Below, one piece after another: positions 27,401-42,400 of a stretch of DNA of 64,000 nt. Position numbers and translations under genes: made by a program. The DNA comes from Meghimatium bilineatum (taxonomy: Eukaryota > Mollusca > Gastropoda > Stylommatophora > Philomycidae), in the NCBI GenBank assembly GCA_034231615.1, contig CM067318.1, positions 39,904,769 to 39,968,768 of the forward strand, given 5' to 3'. The notes below the pieces were generated by a model. The model did not search any database. It was not told the DNA's origin and saw only the letters and a list, made by a program, of their open reading frames with translations. Position 1 is the stretch's first letter, and each line of letters begins with the position of its first letter.

Positions 27401-30400
27401 AATGTCGTAAGAGGCGACTAAGGAGGTTATGGGATGGAGTTGGCTGTCCCATCCCATATAGGGTCAGTGACCCAAAGCCATGCTGAAGTCGGATGTGTTA
27501 GGCTGAAAGGTGCACATATCGCAGCAATGCTGTAAACCATGACACAACGCATTCTGTTCTCCGGACTACATCCTGCTAATCTGCAGGAGTTTGAGAACGA
27601 ATGCAGAAGAAGAAGAAAAAGAAGGACTAAATATAGATGATCTATATCTATTTAACATTTATATTTAGCTCTGTCATGTGAACTTGAGTATCCTCATTTA
27701 TATTCATAATAGTAATAATAATAAGACCCATAACCCGTAAGGGTGCCTCACTGGAGACATCAGCACAAATAGCTCTCCAAACAACTCTGTCCTCAGCCAT
27801 TCGGAGTGTAGAAAAACCATGCACAGACTATTCCTTGTTGTCAATTCAGGATTTTCTCTGTCCTCCTCTTTTTGTCCCCCCTTGACTGTTCCTTGTAAAA
27901 TAATTTTAGAAAGCAATTTGAGTCTCGTTACATATCTAAACCAAACACAATTATTCATTTCATCACTGCCAAAAGGGTTCTTGATAACCTACAAATTTGT
28001 TTATTTGATGACTGAGATATATATATATTTGATTTGTGTTCTATATAGCTAATTCTTAACAAATGTTTGTAGCATTTCAAAATACTGAATCCTTCTTTCT
28101 GCATTGAGTATCCAACTTTCACATCCATATAAAAGTTAGAGATTTGAATAGATTTATCTTGACTATCATACAGATATTTTCCAAATCATATTCAACCTTG
28201 CCATTGCAGCCATCACCATCTCGAGTCTTAGCTTAATCTCATTTCCCGAGTTGTCATCATCATATATTTGCAACCTGAGCCATTTGAAGGTGTTAACTTC
28301 TTCCAGTTTGTGATGATTTAACCGGATATTCAAGGGATCTTGCTTGGTTTCACTAGTCACCAATATCTTGCTTTTGTCAATGCTAATTTCCATGCCATAT
28401 TTCCAACTAACTTCTTCCAACTTTGAGGTGAGTTCCTGGAGTTCAGATTTGGAACCAATCAAGAGATCAATATCATTGGCATTACGCAAGTTACAAAGTG
28501 GTCTGCCGCCAATAGATATTGATGTCTGGAAATCATATATTCAAGATACAATTTAAAAAGTACTGGGGAAAGTATACAACACTGACACACTCCTATACCT
28601 GTCTTGAAAAATTCACCAATGTCATTGTTTATAAAAACAGCACTGCTTGCATCTTTTATACAGCACTTGAAATGACGTCTACTATGTTTGTGTCGAAATT
28701 ATATTGTCTCAGTATCTGTCACAGAACTTGGTGCCACCACGATCAAATGCCTTAGTAAAATCAATAAAACTATGATTCAAAAGACAATTACAATTATGAT
28801 ACAAATTATACTAGTATAATGTTTTGAATGTGTTCTTGATAAAGGCCTTTTTGGTCAAAACGTTGATTTGTACATTATTATGTGTGTTTCCAGTGATTAG
28901 CAAAACTTTATTACTGTTCTAATTTTCACGTTTGATTTAAGTTTTGCTGTAGTTAGTATATATTATCAGTTTCCTAACTAGTTTCTCATTCTTTTGCTCT
29001 CTATTTTCGCTAGCAAAAAGGTGAAATGGTTAAGTATAAGAGGTTAGAGTATCTGGTAACACAAAATAGCCTGCCAGGTGGTCTATTCATAATCCTACGA
29101 GGTGTTGCCACAGTGAGTATTATTCTTCATGACATGTCACTGAATTGTTTGTGTTCTTGAAGTGCCTAACCCTTACCCTAAGCACAACATCTATGATTTA
29201 TATCATGCATATGATGACAGACATTATCACCAATCCTCTTGTCAGCTTCACCCATGTTGAGCAGATTGGCTGGTATGTTCCGCTGCTGTGTAGGGTGATT
29301 GAGCAGTGGACCAGGCTGACATACTGAATTCTATACAGGAAATCGTGGACAAATGAGGTTGTGGTTCCTTTTCCATGTTCAGAATAAAGGAGATGGATTT
29401 GAGAGCCCAAGTCGCCAGAAATGGGTAATACTTTAGGCTTAGAAGAATGTTTGTAAACCAACAGAGATCTGGAACTGCCGGTCATCATAATGGTAGATAT
29501 ATTCAAGAGTAGATCTCAGCACCTATGGATGTGTCCTGTATGCAGTGATGTCTAACTAGCTGACCTTTGTAGATTACAGTCACAGTATGAACATATGTTA
29601 GTGTAGCTAACATTGAGAGATTCAAATATAAATCCATCCTCAATAATAAATGTAATTTGCGAAAATTATGGAGTATAGATCTGTTCCACATAGACATGTG
29701 TATTGTAATCGCATAAAAATACACAGAGAGAATATTATAACAAGTAGAACATTACCAATATCTCAGACACATAATCACAAATTACTGCAGATTTGAAATA
29801 GAAGTTAACCTTTAGCAAGCTGTGTTTACAAATCCAAAAACTTCCCCCTGCCACTGAATTCTTTTTGAGAATTTGTGTTTTATTGATTGTGGCTGTTTTA
29901 AAAATTCAATAACTTTTTTGTTGTTAGAGATAATTAATTAATATTTGTACATATAAATAAAGAATTGAATACTGCATATATTGGTGTAATTTTTTACGTG
30001 TGTGTGTGTGATACCATACGTATTAGAAAGTAGTAAAGATGATTTTTCACCAAAAAATAAAGAAATTATAACAGATAAAAGGAAAAAGAATTATTAAAAA
30101 ATTACTTATCTATGGTTTTTATATTTTATGAAGTGGGAACCCTGTAAAATAAACCTAATTCAAATAGTATTTATGTGGTTTCATTGTCAAATCATCATAA
30201 TGTCACTGGTAAGAATAAATGAACCTCATAGATTTGCCTTAAATCGTTATCTGAAACATAGACCTAGTCATTTTTTATCGCTCCAACACAGTCGATATTC
30301 AGTGATTCACCATCTAAATCATGAAAGCAGCGTTATCAATTGACAATACTATATTATATTATAAAAATCAACTTACCTCTCAAAACACATCTAACACACT

Positions 30401-33400
30401 AACGTTATCAGCTAGGCCTATATCCAACAATTTAATCGAAGTCGCTACGCCAATCATGGCTATATGCCGAAGGGACATGCAAATTTTCTACAATTTCATC
30501 TTCGAAAATTTCTTCACCCACGCTGCCAACAGAATCAGTATCACTATAATTACCACTATCTAACACCACATCATCTACTGGAGCGATATCTGCTTCTAGG
30601 AACGGCACAATTTCCTCCTCATCGGAATCGGCACCCATAATAAACTTGAAGAAAATTGAATCCATGATGAACAAACTTGATTGCTTGGATGTCTGTAGGA
30701 AAAAACGAACTGCTCCTCTCTATTCTACAAGATTTGTGTGACAAAGATGGTGGCCGACGTGGAAATGGTATAGGCTTCATCTGCGCATGTCCCAGTTTAT
30801 GTGCATTACCAAACGAGGCTGTACTACGGGAAAATAACACGTCATGTTTATAGGTGGGTCCGGACACCTTTCATCTAGAAGGAGCTAGTACTTTAGGGGA
30901 TCCGTACCACCTTTAGCTTGCTAAAGGTTAAAAGGAGAATAGGAATGATTAAAAGTACTTTCACTGACATGAGAAAAATATTAACATCTAAACAAATTAC
31001 AAATAAACTAAATATAACAATTATAAAATGCTACATCTATTCTGCACATAACTGTTTAGAAAGACAAATATTGGAGGGAAGAGTACCTGGGAAGAGGAGA
31101 AGGGGCAAACCGAGAAGATGATGGACTGACGACATTAAAGATAACATGAATACATCGCTAGAAAATGCAAGCCACATCGCCCAAGACAGAGAGAGGTTCA
31201 GAGAGTTCATTGGGAAGACAACGTTCTGGAAGGAATACGTCACATGACACATCTATTCTATATTCCTGTATGGCTCAGAAGCATGGACAATGAACAAACA
31301 ACTCATAGACAGAATTGATGCCTCTGAAATGTGGATATATAGAAGTGTTGGAGAACTTTTGGAAAGAGAAGAAAATTAACAAAGAGGTTCTTATAACAAT
31401 TCATATGAAAAAAAGAACTATTAAAGGAAATAAAGATCAAACAAATAAAGCATTTTGGACATATTAAAAGACATGACACCTTGTTGAAGACCTTGATGGT
31501 AGAATCGAGGGAAGATGAGCAAGAGGTAGAGAGATTCAAGTGGGAGAGAAACATCATGAGATGGGCAGATTACAGTCTAACAGAGTGCACCAGCAAAGCA
31601 AGAGACAGGATGCTGGAGATCCATTGCAGCCAATCTTTGTTGTGAAGATGGTACGTGATGATGGTGATTGCATTAACAAGAGTTATAACTGGTAGCTATT
31701 AATATTGACCTTTCAATGATTGTAGAAGTGCCCTAGTGTCTTGTTACTTATATGTCTAAACAATGATTGTAGAAGTGCCCTTGTGTCATGTTACTTATAT
31801 GTCTAAACAATGATTGTAGAAGTGCCCTTGTGTCTTGTTACTTATATGTATAAACAATGATTGTAGAAGTGCCCTTCTGTCTTGTTACTTATATGTCTGA
31901 ACAATGATTGTAGAAGTGCCCTTGTGTCTTGTTACCTATATGTCTGAACAATGATTGTAGAAGTGCCCTTGTGTCTTGCTACTTATATGTCTAAACAATT
32001 ATTGTAGAAGTGCCCTTGTGTCTTGTTACGTATATGTCTAAACAATGATTGTAGAAGTGCCCTTGTGTCTTGTTACTTATATGTCTAAACAATGATTGTA
32101 GAAGTGCCGTTGTGTCTTGTTACTTATATGTCTAAACAATGATTGTAGAAGTGCTCTTGTGTCTTGTTACTTATATGTCTAAACAATGATTGTAGAAGTG
32201 CCCTTGTGTCTTGTTACTTATATGTCTAAATAAAACAAATATCACCATATGAAGACCGTGGGACAACATCAATTATTTATCAGATTGCAAAAGGAATGGA
32301 CGCAGAAACAAGACTACTGGCAGTAGAACTATGGAGAAGCAAAAATATGTGATGCTGGCCTAATCCATGTGCTTACCTCCTTGAAGAGAATACAATATTG
32401 ATGCAGCTCATAGTATCATCATTATTGTGTTTACCTCTAGTTTATGAATCATACTCTTATATCCACTACATAACCGGTACTAGATTGGATACTTTGTGAC
32501 TTCTTTCTGTTTGCAAACATGAAGTGTTTTGTAGATGTATATTGTCTAAACATATGAAACATAAGCTTAAAGTTTTCATCATAAGTACCTGCATGTTGTG
32601 TTCAAGACAACCTGTAAATTGACATTCATAGCTAGGTCTCATTGTGGTGCCCATGGCAACATTTACTTTTGCAATTTTTTACTCCCCTTGTACTTCTTAG
32701 CAACGCACTGGCAGATTTATTTATGATTTATTCATATTGTTTAATAATTATTTGTCAATATAAATTTTCTCAATATTATCTCATAATTTTTTAAAGATAT
32801 AAATGTTCTCAATATTATCTCATAATTTTTTGTTAATATAAATTTTCTCAATATTATCTCATATTTTTTTGTTAATATAAATTTTCTCAATATTATCTCA
32901 TAATTTTTTTTCAAATATCTCAATATATTATCACATAAAGGTGGGTCCCATGGCAGCAACCTGTCATCTGGAATGAAAATAACTCTTCATGTACTAAGCC
33001 ACATAAACTATTATGTTAGGTGGCCAGTTCCCTTCCTCACTGTGTTTACCTTTCCAACCTGTGCATCAGGTACCCATTTATAGCTGAGTTGACTGGAGGA
33101 ACGGTCATGTCAGGCGAAAAATCGTGATCCGGATTTTTGTGTGTCCGGACGTGGTTTCGAACCTGGCACACTGTAACCCAGTGATAGTAAGCAAGCTGAC
33201 TATCAACAAGACTACCACACTCCCATTTTACCTCATAATTCTTTGTTTAATAAGAATACTATTTCATTTTTTGTGATGATTTCTTGAGATTATCTCAATT
33301 CCTTGTTAATTAATATTATTGCCATTTAGAAGATTTCATGCTTTCAACCAAATTTCTGTAGCTTAGCAGAAAAGTCAGAGACAGTGCAGAGGTTTGTACA

Positions 33401-36400
33401 GAAAGGATAATGGATTATTTAACCACTGGGAGTGTTATAGGAGAGTTTACATTCTTGACTGGGAAACCAAGACATAAGGCAGTCATTTGTGAGACAGACT
33501 TATTGGTAAATTGTGTGTGCATCTATGATTTATAAGACAGTCATTTGTGAAACAGAGTTACCTGGTACTGGTAAATTGTTAGTGCATCTATGATTTATAA
33601 GGCAGTCGTTTGTGAGACAGAGTTACTGGTAAATTGTTAGTGCATCTATGATTTATTATCAACGAAACAATACTTAACATGTTATGGTAGGTTGAAAACC
33701 TTGACTTTTGAAGCATCTCATAGTTGAATTTTCACTGTATGTGGAAGGTTTATAGATCCATGTATATCTAGATCTACAGTTAAGGATATGAAACGAGCTT
33801 GTAAAATGTCACAGAAAGAGTCGGTTGTATTTGTTTTATTTTTATTTTCTATAATAACAACATGATAAGGAGCTATTCTAATTACTACACCAGCTATTAT
33901 TCTAATTACTATTATAATTCCAGTTTTTAGGTATTAGTTGTGTTGATTATCCTCTTCACACAGTGGACACATCCATAGGTGCTTAGAGCTCTGCTTGAGT
34001 AAATCTCTCAGAGTATAACGGCTGATGGTTCTGGTTCTATGTTGGTCCACTGCTCTTTTTGAAACCTTTGTCAGGTGTTCTCTACGCCCCAAAGGAAGAC
34101 AAACAACCAACATACCTTGGAGTTATATTTGATGGTAGGCTTACTTGGAAAGAACACATCAACAAAGCAACAACAAAGGCCTCAAGAAAGTTAACCATCC
34201 TGAGAAAACTAAGTGGAACCACATGGGGAGCAAATGGAAAATTACTTAGTAAAGTTTGTCAGCAGGGCATACGGCCACACCTGGAATATGGGTCTACTGC
34301 ATGGTGTCCAGCATCAAATACTATATTACATGAGCTAGATAAGTGCAAAATCAGGCACTTAGGCTCATCACAGGGGCAATTAAATCAACACCCATAGTAG
34401 AGATGGAGAAAATGGGGAGAATACAAACACTGAGTGAATGCAGAGACACAAAAGTGCTAATATATTCAAAAAAGTTTCACTGTATGCCAAGTCATCCAAT
34501 GAAAGAAAGACTTCAAAACTTAGCAATGGGACGAGTGAAAAGAAGTAGATTTATTTTATTCATTAGGCTAAATGATTCCGTAGAAAAATGTCAGACTTGC
34601 CAAAAGTTGACAGCCCCTAATGTCTGTACCAGAACAGACCCCTTGGAGAGAGGATAGTGGAATACCTACTCAGGTCCAAACTTATGTGAAAGGAATTTTA
34701 AGTGAGAATGAACAGAATAGTGCACATCTAAAGACAGTTACTCTGTCTACTAGATGAAGAATGCTCACATGACATAGATCAGAGTCTACACAGATGGGTC
34801 AGCAGAGAATGCAGTGAAAAATAGAGGAGCAGGAATATATATAGAGTTCCCAAACATGTTAGGGATACAATTAAAGTACCAATGGGGAAATTTTGCCATA
34901 ATTACGAGAAAGTAATCCTGGCAATCAAGGTGGCAACTGAAAAATTGCTAAGTACCAATTTTGAATCATAGCCTGTAGTATTCTTGACAGTACGATGAGT
35001 ACTCCAAGTGCTCTAGTCCAGAAAACTACCAGACCTGCAAATACTACTGACCGAACTAAGCAATCAGTATAAAGTAGCTATGCAGTGGATACCATCACAT
35101 TGTGGAATACCTGGAAACGAGAAAGCAGATCGTCTTGCTAAGGATGGAGCTGCTGATGATGAACCAGCTGTGCCAATGATGTACCATCAAAAGAAACAGA
35201 TGATCATGGCAATTAGAAAGCCAACTCAGAATGGCTACCAAATTATGAACAGAACTGAACAAGTTATCATTCTGCACCTGAGAACAGGATATAACCGGCT
35301 CCACAGCTACATGTATAACCCCTTTTGAGTTCTGAGGATTGTGTAATTTACACACAAAAATATAGAACATACAACATGAGAATGGTAACAGTAAGAGGCA
35401 CAGGCAGGTGGATTGAAAGACTTAACAACATTCTGAGATGTCACAATATTACTGCATATTAAGCGACAAACGTGCCATATCCCGGACACTGATTAGCATT
35501 TAATCCTGCGACACCTTATACAGCACAAGCAAAGAAAAGATAATAGATAAATTAGTTTCAATTCTTATACTGAATATTCTTGCCCAGTTTATAAAAAAAT
35601 GTATTAATGTAATGAGTTACATTAGAAAAAAAATTTTAATGAACAAATAAAACATAAAATAATTACTTAACTGATCAATGAAATGTTTGACCATTCAAAA
35701 ATATTATGCTTGTAATTGTCTTTGCCAGGTTGTTTATGTAAGGTTTAGATACCTGTGGCAGTTTAATGGTGGAAGGCCAAGTATTCACAGGTTAAAGATG
35801 TCTGAATTAGAAAAGCAAATGTGGAAGACAGTTGCAATAAAACTGGCATATAGATTGCTAATAGCTGAGCCTGATTGGCAAGTAAGTAATCATCAGGTCG
35901 TTGGTATAAATGCTGATAAGGGTATATTTCAACATGCTCAAGACTTGTATCATTACAAATGAATGTTATCATTTAAAATGCAATACAGACTAATCAACAA
36001 TTTAAGATTAGAGATTTCTTAGAAGTTATATTAAGCCAATCTTGATGTACAGAAGTTTATAAAAGCCAAATATGAAATCAAGATATCCTTTACATAGCAA
36101 GAGAAGTGCACAGTCTTCTCTCTGCATATCCAATCAGTGTGATCATGCAATGGGTTCCTGGATACAGCGCTCTACCTAGAAACATCAGACAGAAACAGCA
36201 GGCAGACTTGCAAAATTAGGTGCCTCAAAACAACAAAAGCAAAGACCATGCAGTTTGGGAACACTCAACCAGATTCTCAGAAATAACACCAGGAAAATCT
36301 TGCTGAACATATGGGCTGATAGTTGCAATGTATTTAATGAAGTGACACGATCAGAGGACAGTGACAACATAAACAAACTCTGTAGGAGAAATCAATCGCT

Positions 36401-39400
36401 TATCTTTCAATTTCAAAAGGACATGTGAGAGTCAATAGCCATTTAAACCATATCAGACCCCAGTAACTACCCATATGTAGACACTGCTCTCATTCCAACG
36501 AAGCAGTGGAATACCACCTTAATGACTGCCCTTCCCTCTCAACTGCCAGGAAAAAACTCTCACAGACACCCTTAACAGTCACTAACTCTGTATGAATGAC
36601 TAAGTTAACTTCAGAAGACCTGCACTTTTTTAACCTTTAGAATTTTGCATTAAAATTGACTAATATTCACCTGTAACTGCATTCTTATTTGCCTTTATAC
36701 GTTATTTATGGAGAGTAATTGGAAAATGCAATAACTTTTTTTGTTTTTGAAGATTTTTGTATAATACTAGGTTGAGTTTTACCGACCTCTTGGGAGTTAT
36801 AAGTACTAAATAATTTTCTGATTCCCTAGTAGGAGAGGATTGGGGGGGTGATTGAATTAATTGAATCCAGTATGTCATTCTCTCAAAAACCAAATGAAAC
36901 AAGATGAAAATTAATTGTTTAACTCAATTACAGTTTCATTAATTGTGAAGATTCTAATACACATACAGGTCTTGTGGTATTGAAACGTCCAAGGTAAATA
37001 ATTACACACAAGATCATACATTATAATGACAGTACAGCGTCTGCAATATTAAGAGTTTACTGGTTATCCAAAATTGATTAATTATCCAAAATCATATTCT
37101 AATATAGATCTCTTAAAGCATGAAGAAATCACTGAAATTATTAACGGAAATCTGAACAATTTGATGACTTCCAGATGGAAACATTTCATCTAATTAAATA
37201 CATCTTCTGTTTTCGTGAGGAAGACTATCAAATATAAGTAGAATCTGTAGTTACACATGATTGTTGAGAACTTGGTATGAACAAGGTCATTTGTTGATGA
37301 CCTAGCCGTAGAATACTTAACATGAATTCTTGTAAGATAACCTATTTTGACGAAAATATAATTCAACTCACTTCCATCAACTCACGGTAATAATCTATGA
37401 AGATCCTGAAGAGATTTCTTAACGGATCAATTAAATCCATATGTGTTCAGTGTTGTCTTGATGTTACCTATCCATCTTATTCTAGGTCTTCCTCTGGCCT
37501 TGTATCCGGATCTTCCTATGTTACATGTTCTTGTCATATAATGGATCAATGAGCAACTATTAATACAACACGGTCTTGTGACCACCAGATACAAGCTGAC
37601 TCATTAGCTATAACAAACCATTTGTGGATGGCTCAACCTTGGACGTCCTGTTAAAATTTTGTACATCCATCCTTTCAACTCCATCCATCTCTTTCCTTTT
37701 TATATCTGGATATCACATCACTACCACACTGCTGTGTTCTACGGTACACTCTTTTGGTTTATCAATTTTCTCTAATTGCTATCACACTGTTACAATATTA
37801 ACTGTTTTTATAGTATTGTTGGATGATTCTTGCATTGCCCTTATATCATTTCTGGATGATCCATTATATCATCGCTAAGTGTTTTAGTGTTGTCAGTATA
37901 CCATTTATGGACCCATATCTGGGTTGTCATTATATTATAACTGGCTAATGTATGTGTTGTCATCTTAAATATAAAAGCCGTGTTCTGTCAGTCTTTCTGG
38001 AATGATCTATAAATAGTGCATTTACGTCACAATTCTGTGCGACATCCAATCAAAACGATTGGTGTTGTGATGTTATTCAAAGTAGACGACTTTTTTTATA
38101 CAAATGATGTGCAAACAGGTAAACTTCATATTGGCTTGTTTTTAAAGTTATCTAAAGTACATTATATTTAAAATATGCATATAATTTGCTTTAAATGATG
38201 GATGAAGATGATTCAATTGCAAGAAAGCGTAAAAAAACAAAGGAAAGAAAAGCTAGATGCTTTTGCATTTATTCATTCATGAAAAATTGGTTATGGACTG
38301 TATGATGTCATACTCTCTTTTGTTCCCATACGGTGAGATGGGTTGGCAAGCACATTGGCAATATGAGGCATATCAGGATAAGCAATCCAATAAATTTTGT
38401 CCCAACAGGATCCGAACGAATCTAGTTATATTATAACAGCTTAAGGTCTGTGTTGTCATTATATTATAACACGCTAATATCTGTGTTGTCATTATATTAT
38501 AACAGGCTAATGTCTGTGTTGTCATTATATTATAACAGGCTAATATCTGTGTTGTCATTATATTATAACAGGCTAATGTCTGTGTTGTCATTATATTATA
38601 ACAGGCTAATATCTGTGTTGTCATTATATTATAACAGGCTAATGTCTGTGTTGTCATTATATTATAACACACTAATATCTTTGTTGTCATTATATTATAA
38701 CAGGCTAATGTCTGTGTTGTCATTATATATGTGATGAATCATGTCATTGTTGCCATTACATAATTTTGTTGGAAGATGGTTAATATGTTCAACTGTTTCA
38801 ACAGCATCTTAGTCAGAGTGATATTTTAGGCAGGCTTGTGGATGGGGTTATTGTGGATGGACATGCAGACCCTCAAGCTTTTGTCAATTGTATACAGACA
38901 TCTGATATTATACTCATTTATGGTATATGCACTTGTTGTGTCTAGACTTGTGATATTTGACTATGGTTATAGAACTATGGTGGAGAGTAACATTACACGA
39001 TGGACAGGTTACAGTCTAGCAGAGTGCACCACCAAGACAAGAGACAGGAGATGTTGGAGATACGTTGCAGCCAACCTTCGTTGCGGAGACGGCACTTGAT
39101 GATGATGATAGAACTATACGCCTATACAGTTTATGTCTAGACTTGTAATATTTGACTGGTTATAGAACCGAATTTATGGTATATGCACTTGTTGTGTCTA
39201 GACTTGTGATATTTGACTGGTTATAGAACCGAATTTATGGTATATGCACTTGTTGTGTCTAGACTTGTGATATTTGACAGTGGTTATAGAACCGAATTTA
39301 TGGTATATGCACTTGTTGTGTCTAGACTTGTGATATTTGACAGTGGTTATAGAACCTAATTTATGGTATATGCACTTGTTGTGTCTAGAATTATGGCCAC

Positions 39401-42400
39401 AATTGTCCTTGCAATGTTCGCGCATGGGATGACTACTGTAAATAGTTTTTAGTCTACCCGTGACTTTCTAGCTAATCTCCGTTGTTGAGATGCTGCACTT
39501 ATTCTCTTATCACAAGATACTGCACATTTTTTTACTATAAATAAGCAACAAGTAGCTCTATTTTGTGCAAGCTCTTCCCATGTATCTTGGTCTATTTCAA
39601 AGGTTCTTGTAGCTCTTCTTTTGGCCACCTTGAGAATGTATGCCCTTCTGCAACTTACCATAGAGAAATATCTTTGGTAGGCAATGATCTGGCATGTGTA
39701 CCACATGACCTGCCAAACCAATCTGTGTCTGTTTCAGAATAGTCTCAATGCTAGGAATACCAGATCTGTCAAGGACAGTAGTATCCGATATCTTGCCATC
39801 TGATATTCATAACAGTTCTGAGACAAGTTGTGTGAAAGGAGTTTTCGTGGATGTAAAATGAATTGCACTGGTGAGTTTGATTTAAGATTTGCACAAAGTG
39901 TCTACCCCGATCTCTTGTCGAACCTGATGACAACTGAAAATCTGGAAATAATGTTCAGTGCAGTGGATGAACATAGTTTTCTACATGTCTCTATGTTCTA
40001 TGCAGTCCACACTGTGTTGCTGATTTTTGCTTGCATACCCAGTGGGCTGATAAATTATTGTGCCTAATATGCATAAATTCACCGAAAATCAGACCTTAAG
40101 TGTAATAATTGACAAGACCGTCATTCTTTTGGAGACGATCTCAGCATAATATCACCAACTTTATGACATCCTAACAGACTGTCATTCGCGCGTGGAGCCT
40201 GAACACGTCTCTGGTTGTCCACTGGTGAGGCTTTACACGATACGTCACTGATATCACTACATAATGAGTGGATCAGTTTTGTTGATATTAAAATAAATTA
40301 GGTCAACACATAAACTTCACATAATTAAATATAATTGCTCTTTATAATATAAAAAATACATCCAATTGACATTATCTCCATCTAAGTCAACGTCTTGAAG
40401 TGAAGATAGTGTTTAGTCCAGACAGCAGAGACTTGAAACTAAGAGTGGTTGGGTCATCCCTGACATTGAGCAGGACCACAGTCCTGCTTGAGCAAGCACT
40501 GATGCTGAATTTGGAGATGCCAGGCAGAGAGGTGCACCAGCAACCATGGTAACACACAACACTTCTAGATAACATTTCTTCACAGCATCATCTTATCTCC
40601 TCTTGAAAACACTCCTGATAATAGAACAAAACTGTGAAAACTTAGCAGTCCACATGCAATAGGGAAAAACACACTGTGCCATGTTGGCGTGAGACAGAAC
40701 ATATTAACATTGTTTAAAATAACCCAATGTGGCTCAGCAACACCAGCAAAGGTTTGTATATTACAGAGATTCTGGATATTTCAGAAGTACAGATAACATG
40801 TGCTGCTCTAAACAAACTGAATAACAAACATACAGATGTCCAACTTTGATTATACATGTCTCAAATGTGGCAGATAAACTATGCCAGAAACTGACTCTTT
40901 AGTCATATCTTGACATATCAGAGAGATGCAACAACAACATGTCAACACAGAACTATTGTGCATCATCCCCTGTGATGGATGGCTATTATGTACTTTTATT
41001 TTGTGATTTTGCTGTGATTTATTCCGAATTAGGTAAAATTCACATCTTAAATATGTTATATCTATGACTGTGCATCTATAAAGAATATTGTTTACTATAA
41101 AGAGACACAACTGTTTAGAAAGGCAAATAATTGAGGGAAGAGTACCTGGAAAGAGGAGCAAGGGCAAACCAAGAAGACGATGGACTGACAACATTAAAGA
41201 TAACATGAATAAATCACCAGAAAATGCAAGCTGCATCACCCAAGACAGAGAATTAATTGGGAAGACAACGTTCTGGAAGGAATACGTCATATGACTGTGC
41301 TGTGTCTATAGTACAAACTTTCTACCTGGTACAGTGCATCACTCATCATCACTCAATTTTAGATTACCTGGCACAATGGATGACCCATGATCACTCAATA
41401 TTTGATTACTTGGCATCATAGATGAACCGATTGTACTTTTTCAGGGACCGAAACAATAGGGCCTAATAAATTATTATAGCGTATTGTCTGTTTCTAATGT
41501 GTACCAGTAATTGTATTAATTATTTTACTAATAGTACCTTGTATACTGTTGCTAGGGACAACTACTTGACCATGTTTGTAACCATCTAATGTGTGTGTGT
41601 GTGTGTGTGAATTATTTTACTGATAGTACCTTGTATACTGTTGCTAGGGAAACCATTTGACCATGTTTGTAACCATCTAATGTGTAATTATGTGAATTAT
41701 TTTACTAATAGTACCTTGTATACTGTTGCTAGGGAAACTAGTTGACCATGCCAGCAATGAAGTAATAGCAGGACCAGTATTTATTCCAAGAGGTCACGGT
41801 CACTTCTCTCTGATGGTAATACTCTGAACATTGTTTTATGTGTTTCTGTGATTAGTGATTATCTGAACCGACAGAGGTACACTCTGGATATCCCCGAACA
41901 TTGTTTTATGTGTTTCTGTGATTATCTGAAACGACAGAGGTACACTCTGGATATCCCCGAACATTGTTTTGTGTTTCTGTGATTATCTGAAATGACAGAG
42001 GTACACTCTAGACATCACCGAACATTGTTTTATGTGTTTATGTGATTAGTGATTATCTGAACTGACAGAGGTACACTCTGGACATCCCCATAGGTATTTC
42101 ATTTCTTTCAGCAGATGGTATGTATGCTGATAGTTCCCGTGGCACATTGATTGTATATTTTCCTAATCTCCTCAAGCAATTAAAAACTCTCCCAATCTCC
42201 TAATAATTATCTCATCCACTATGGTGTTCTAGTCCAATAGTCATGTATTCAATACTCCCACTGTCCATTGTCATCTGTCTGACATGTACTTTTGATGCCA
42301 GTCTATTAGCTCTCTCATTACCCTCAACTCTCTGCAGAAGACGGATGTGTTGGGCCATTGCGAAAATAAAACGGCAACACAACGCATTTCCATTCTCTGG

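Noticed and set aside
30432-30674. Acidic open frame as a host gene
   Set aside because: It lies wholly inside a TTAA-flanked element with perfect inverted ends, so it is a transposase remnant.
31714-32232. CRISPR array
   Set aside because: Contiguous tandem repeats with no unique spacers, in an animal genome.
38373-38734. Repetitive open frames on both strands
   Set aside because: 33-bp minisatellite, a multiple of three, open on both strands.
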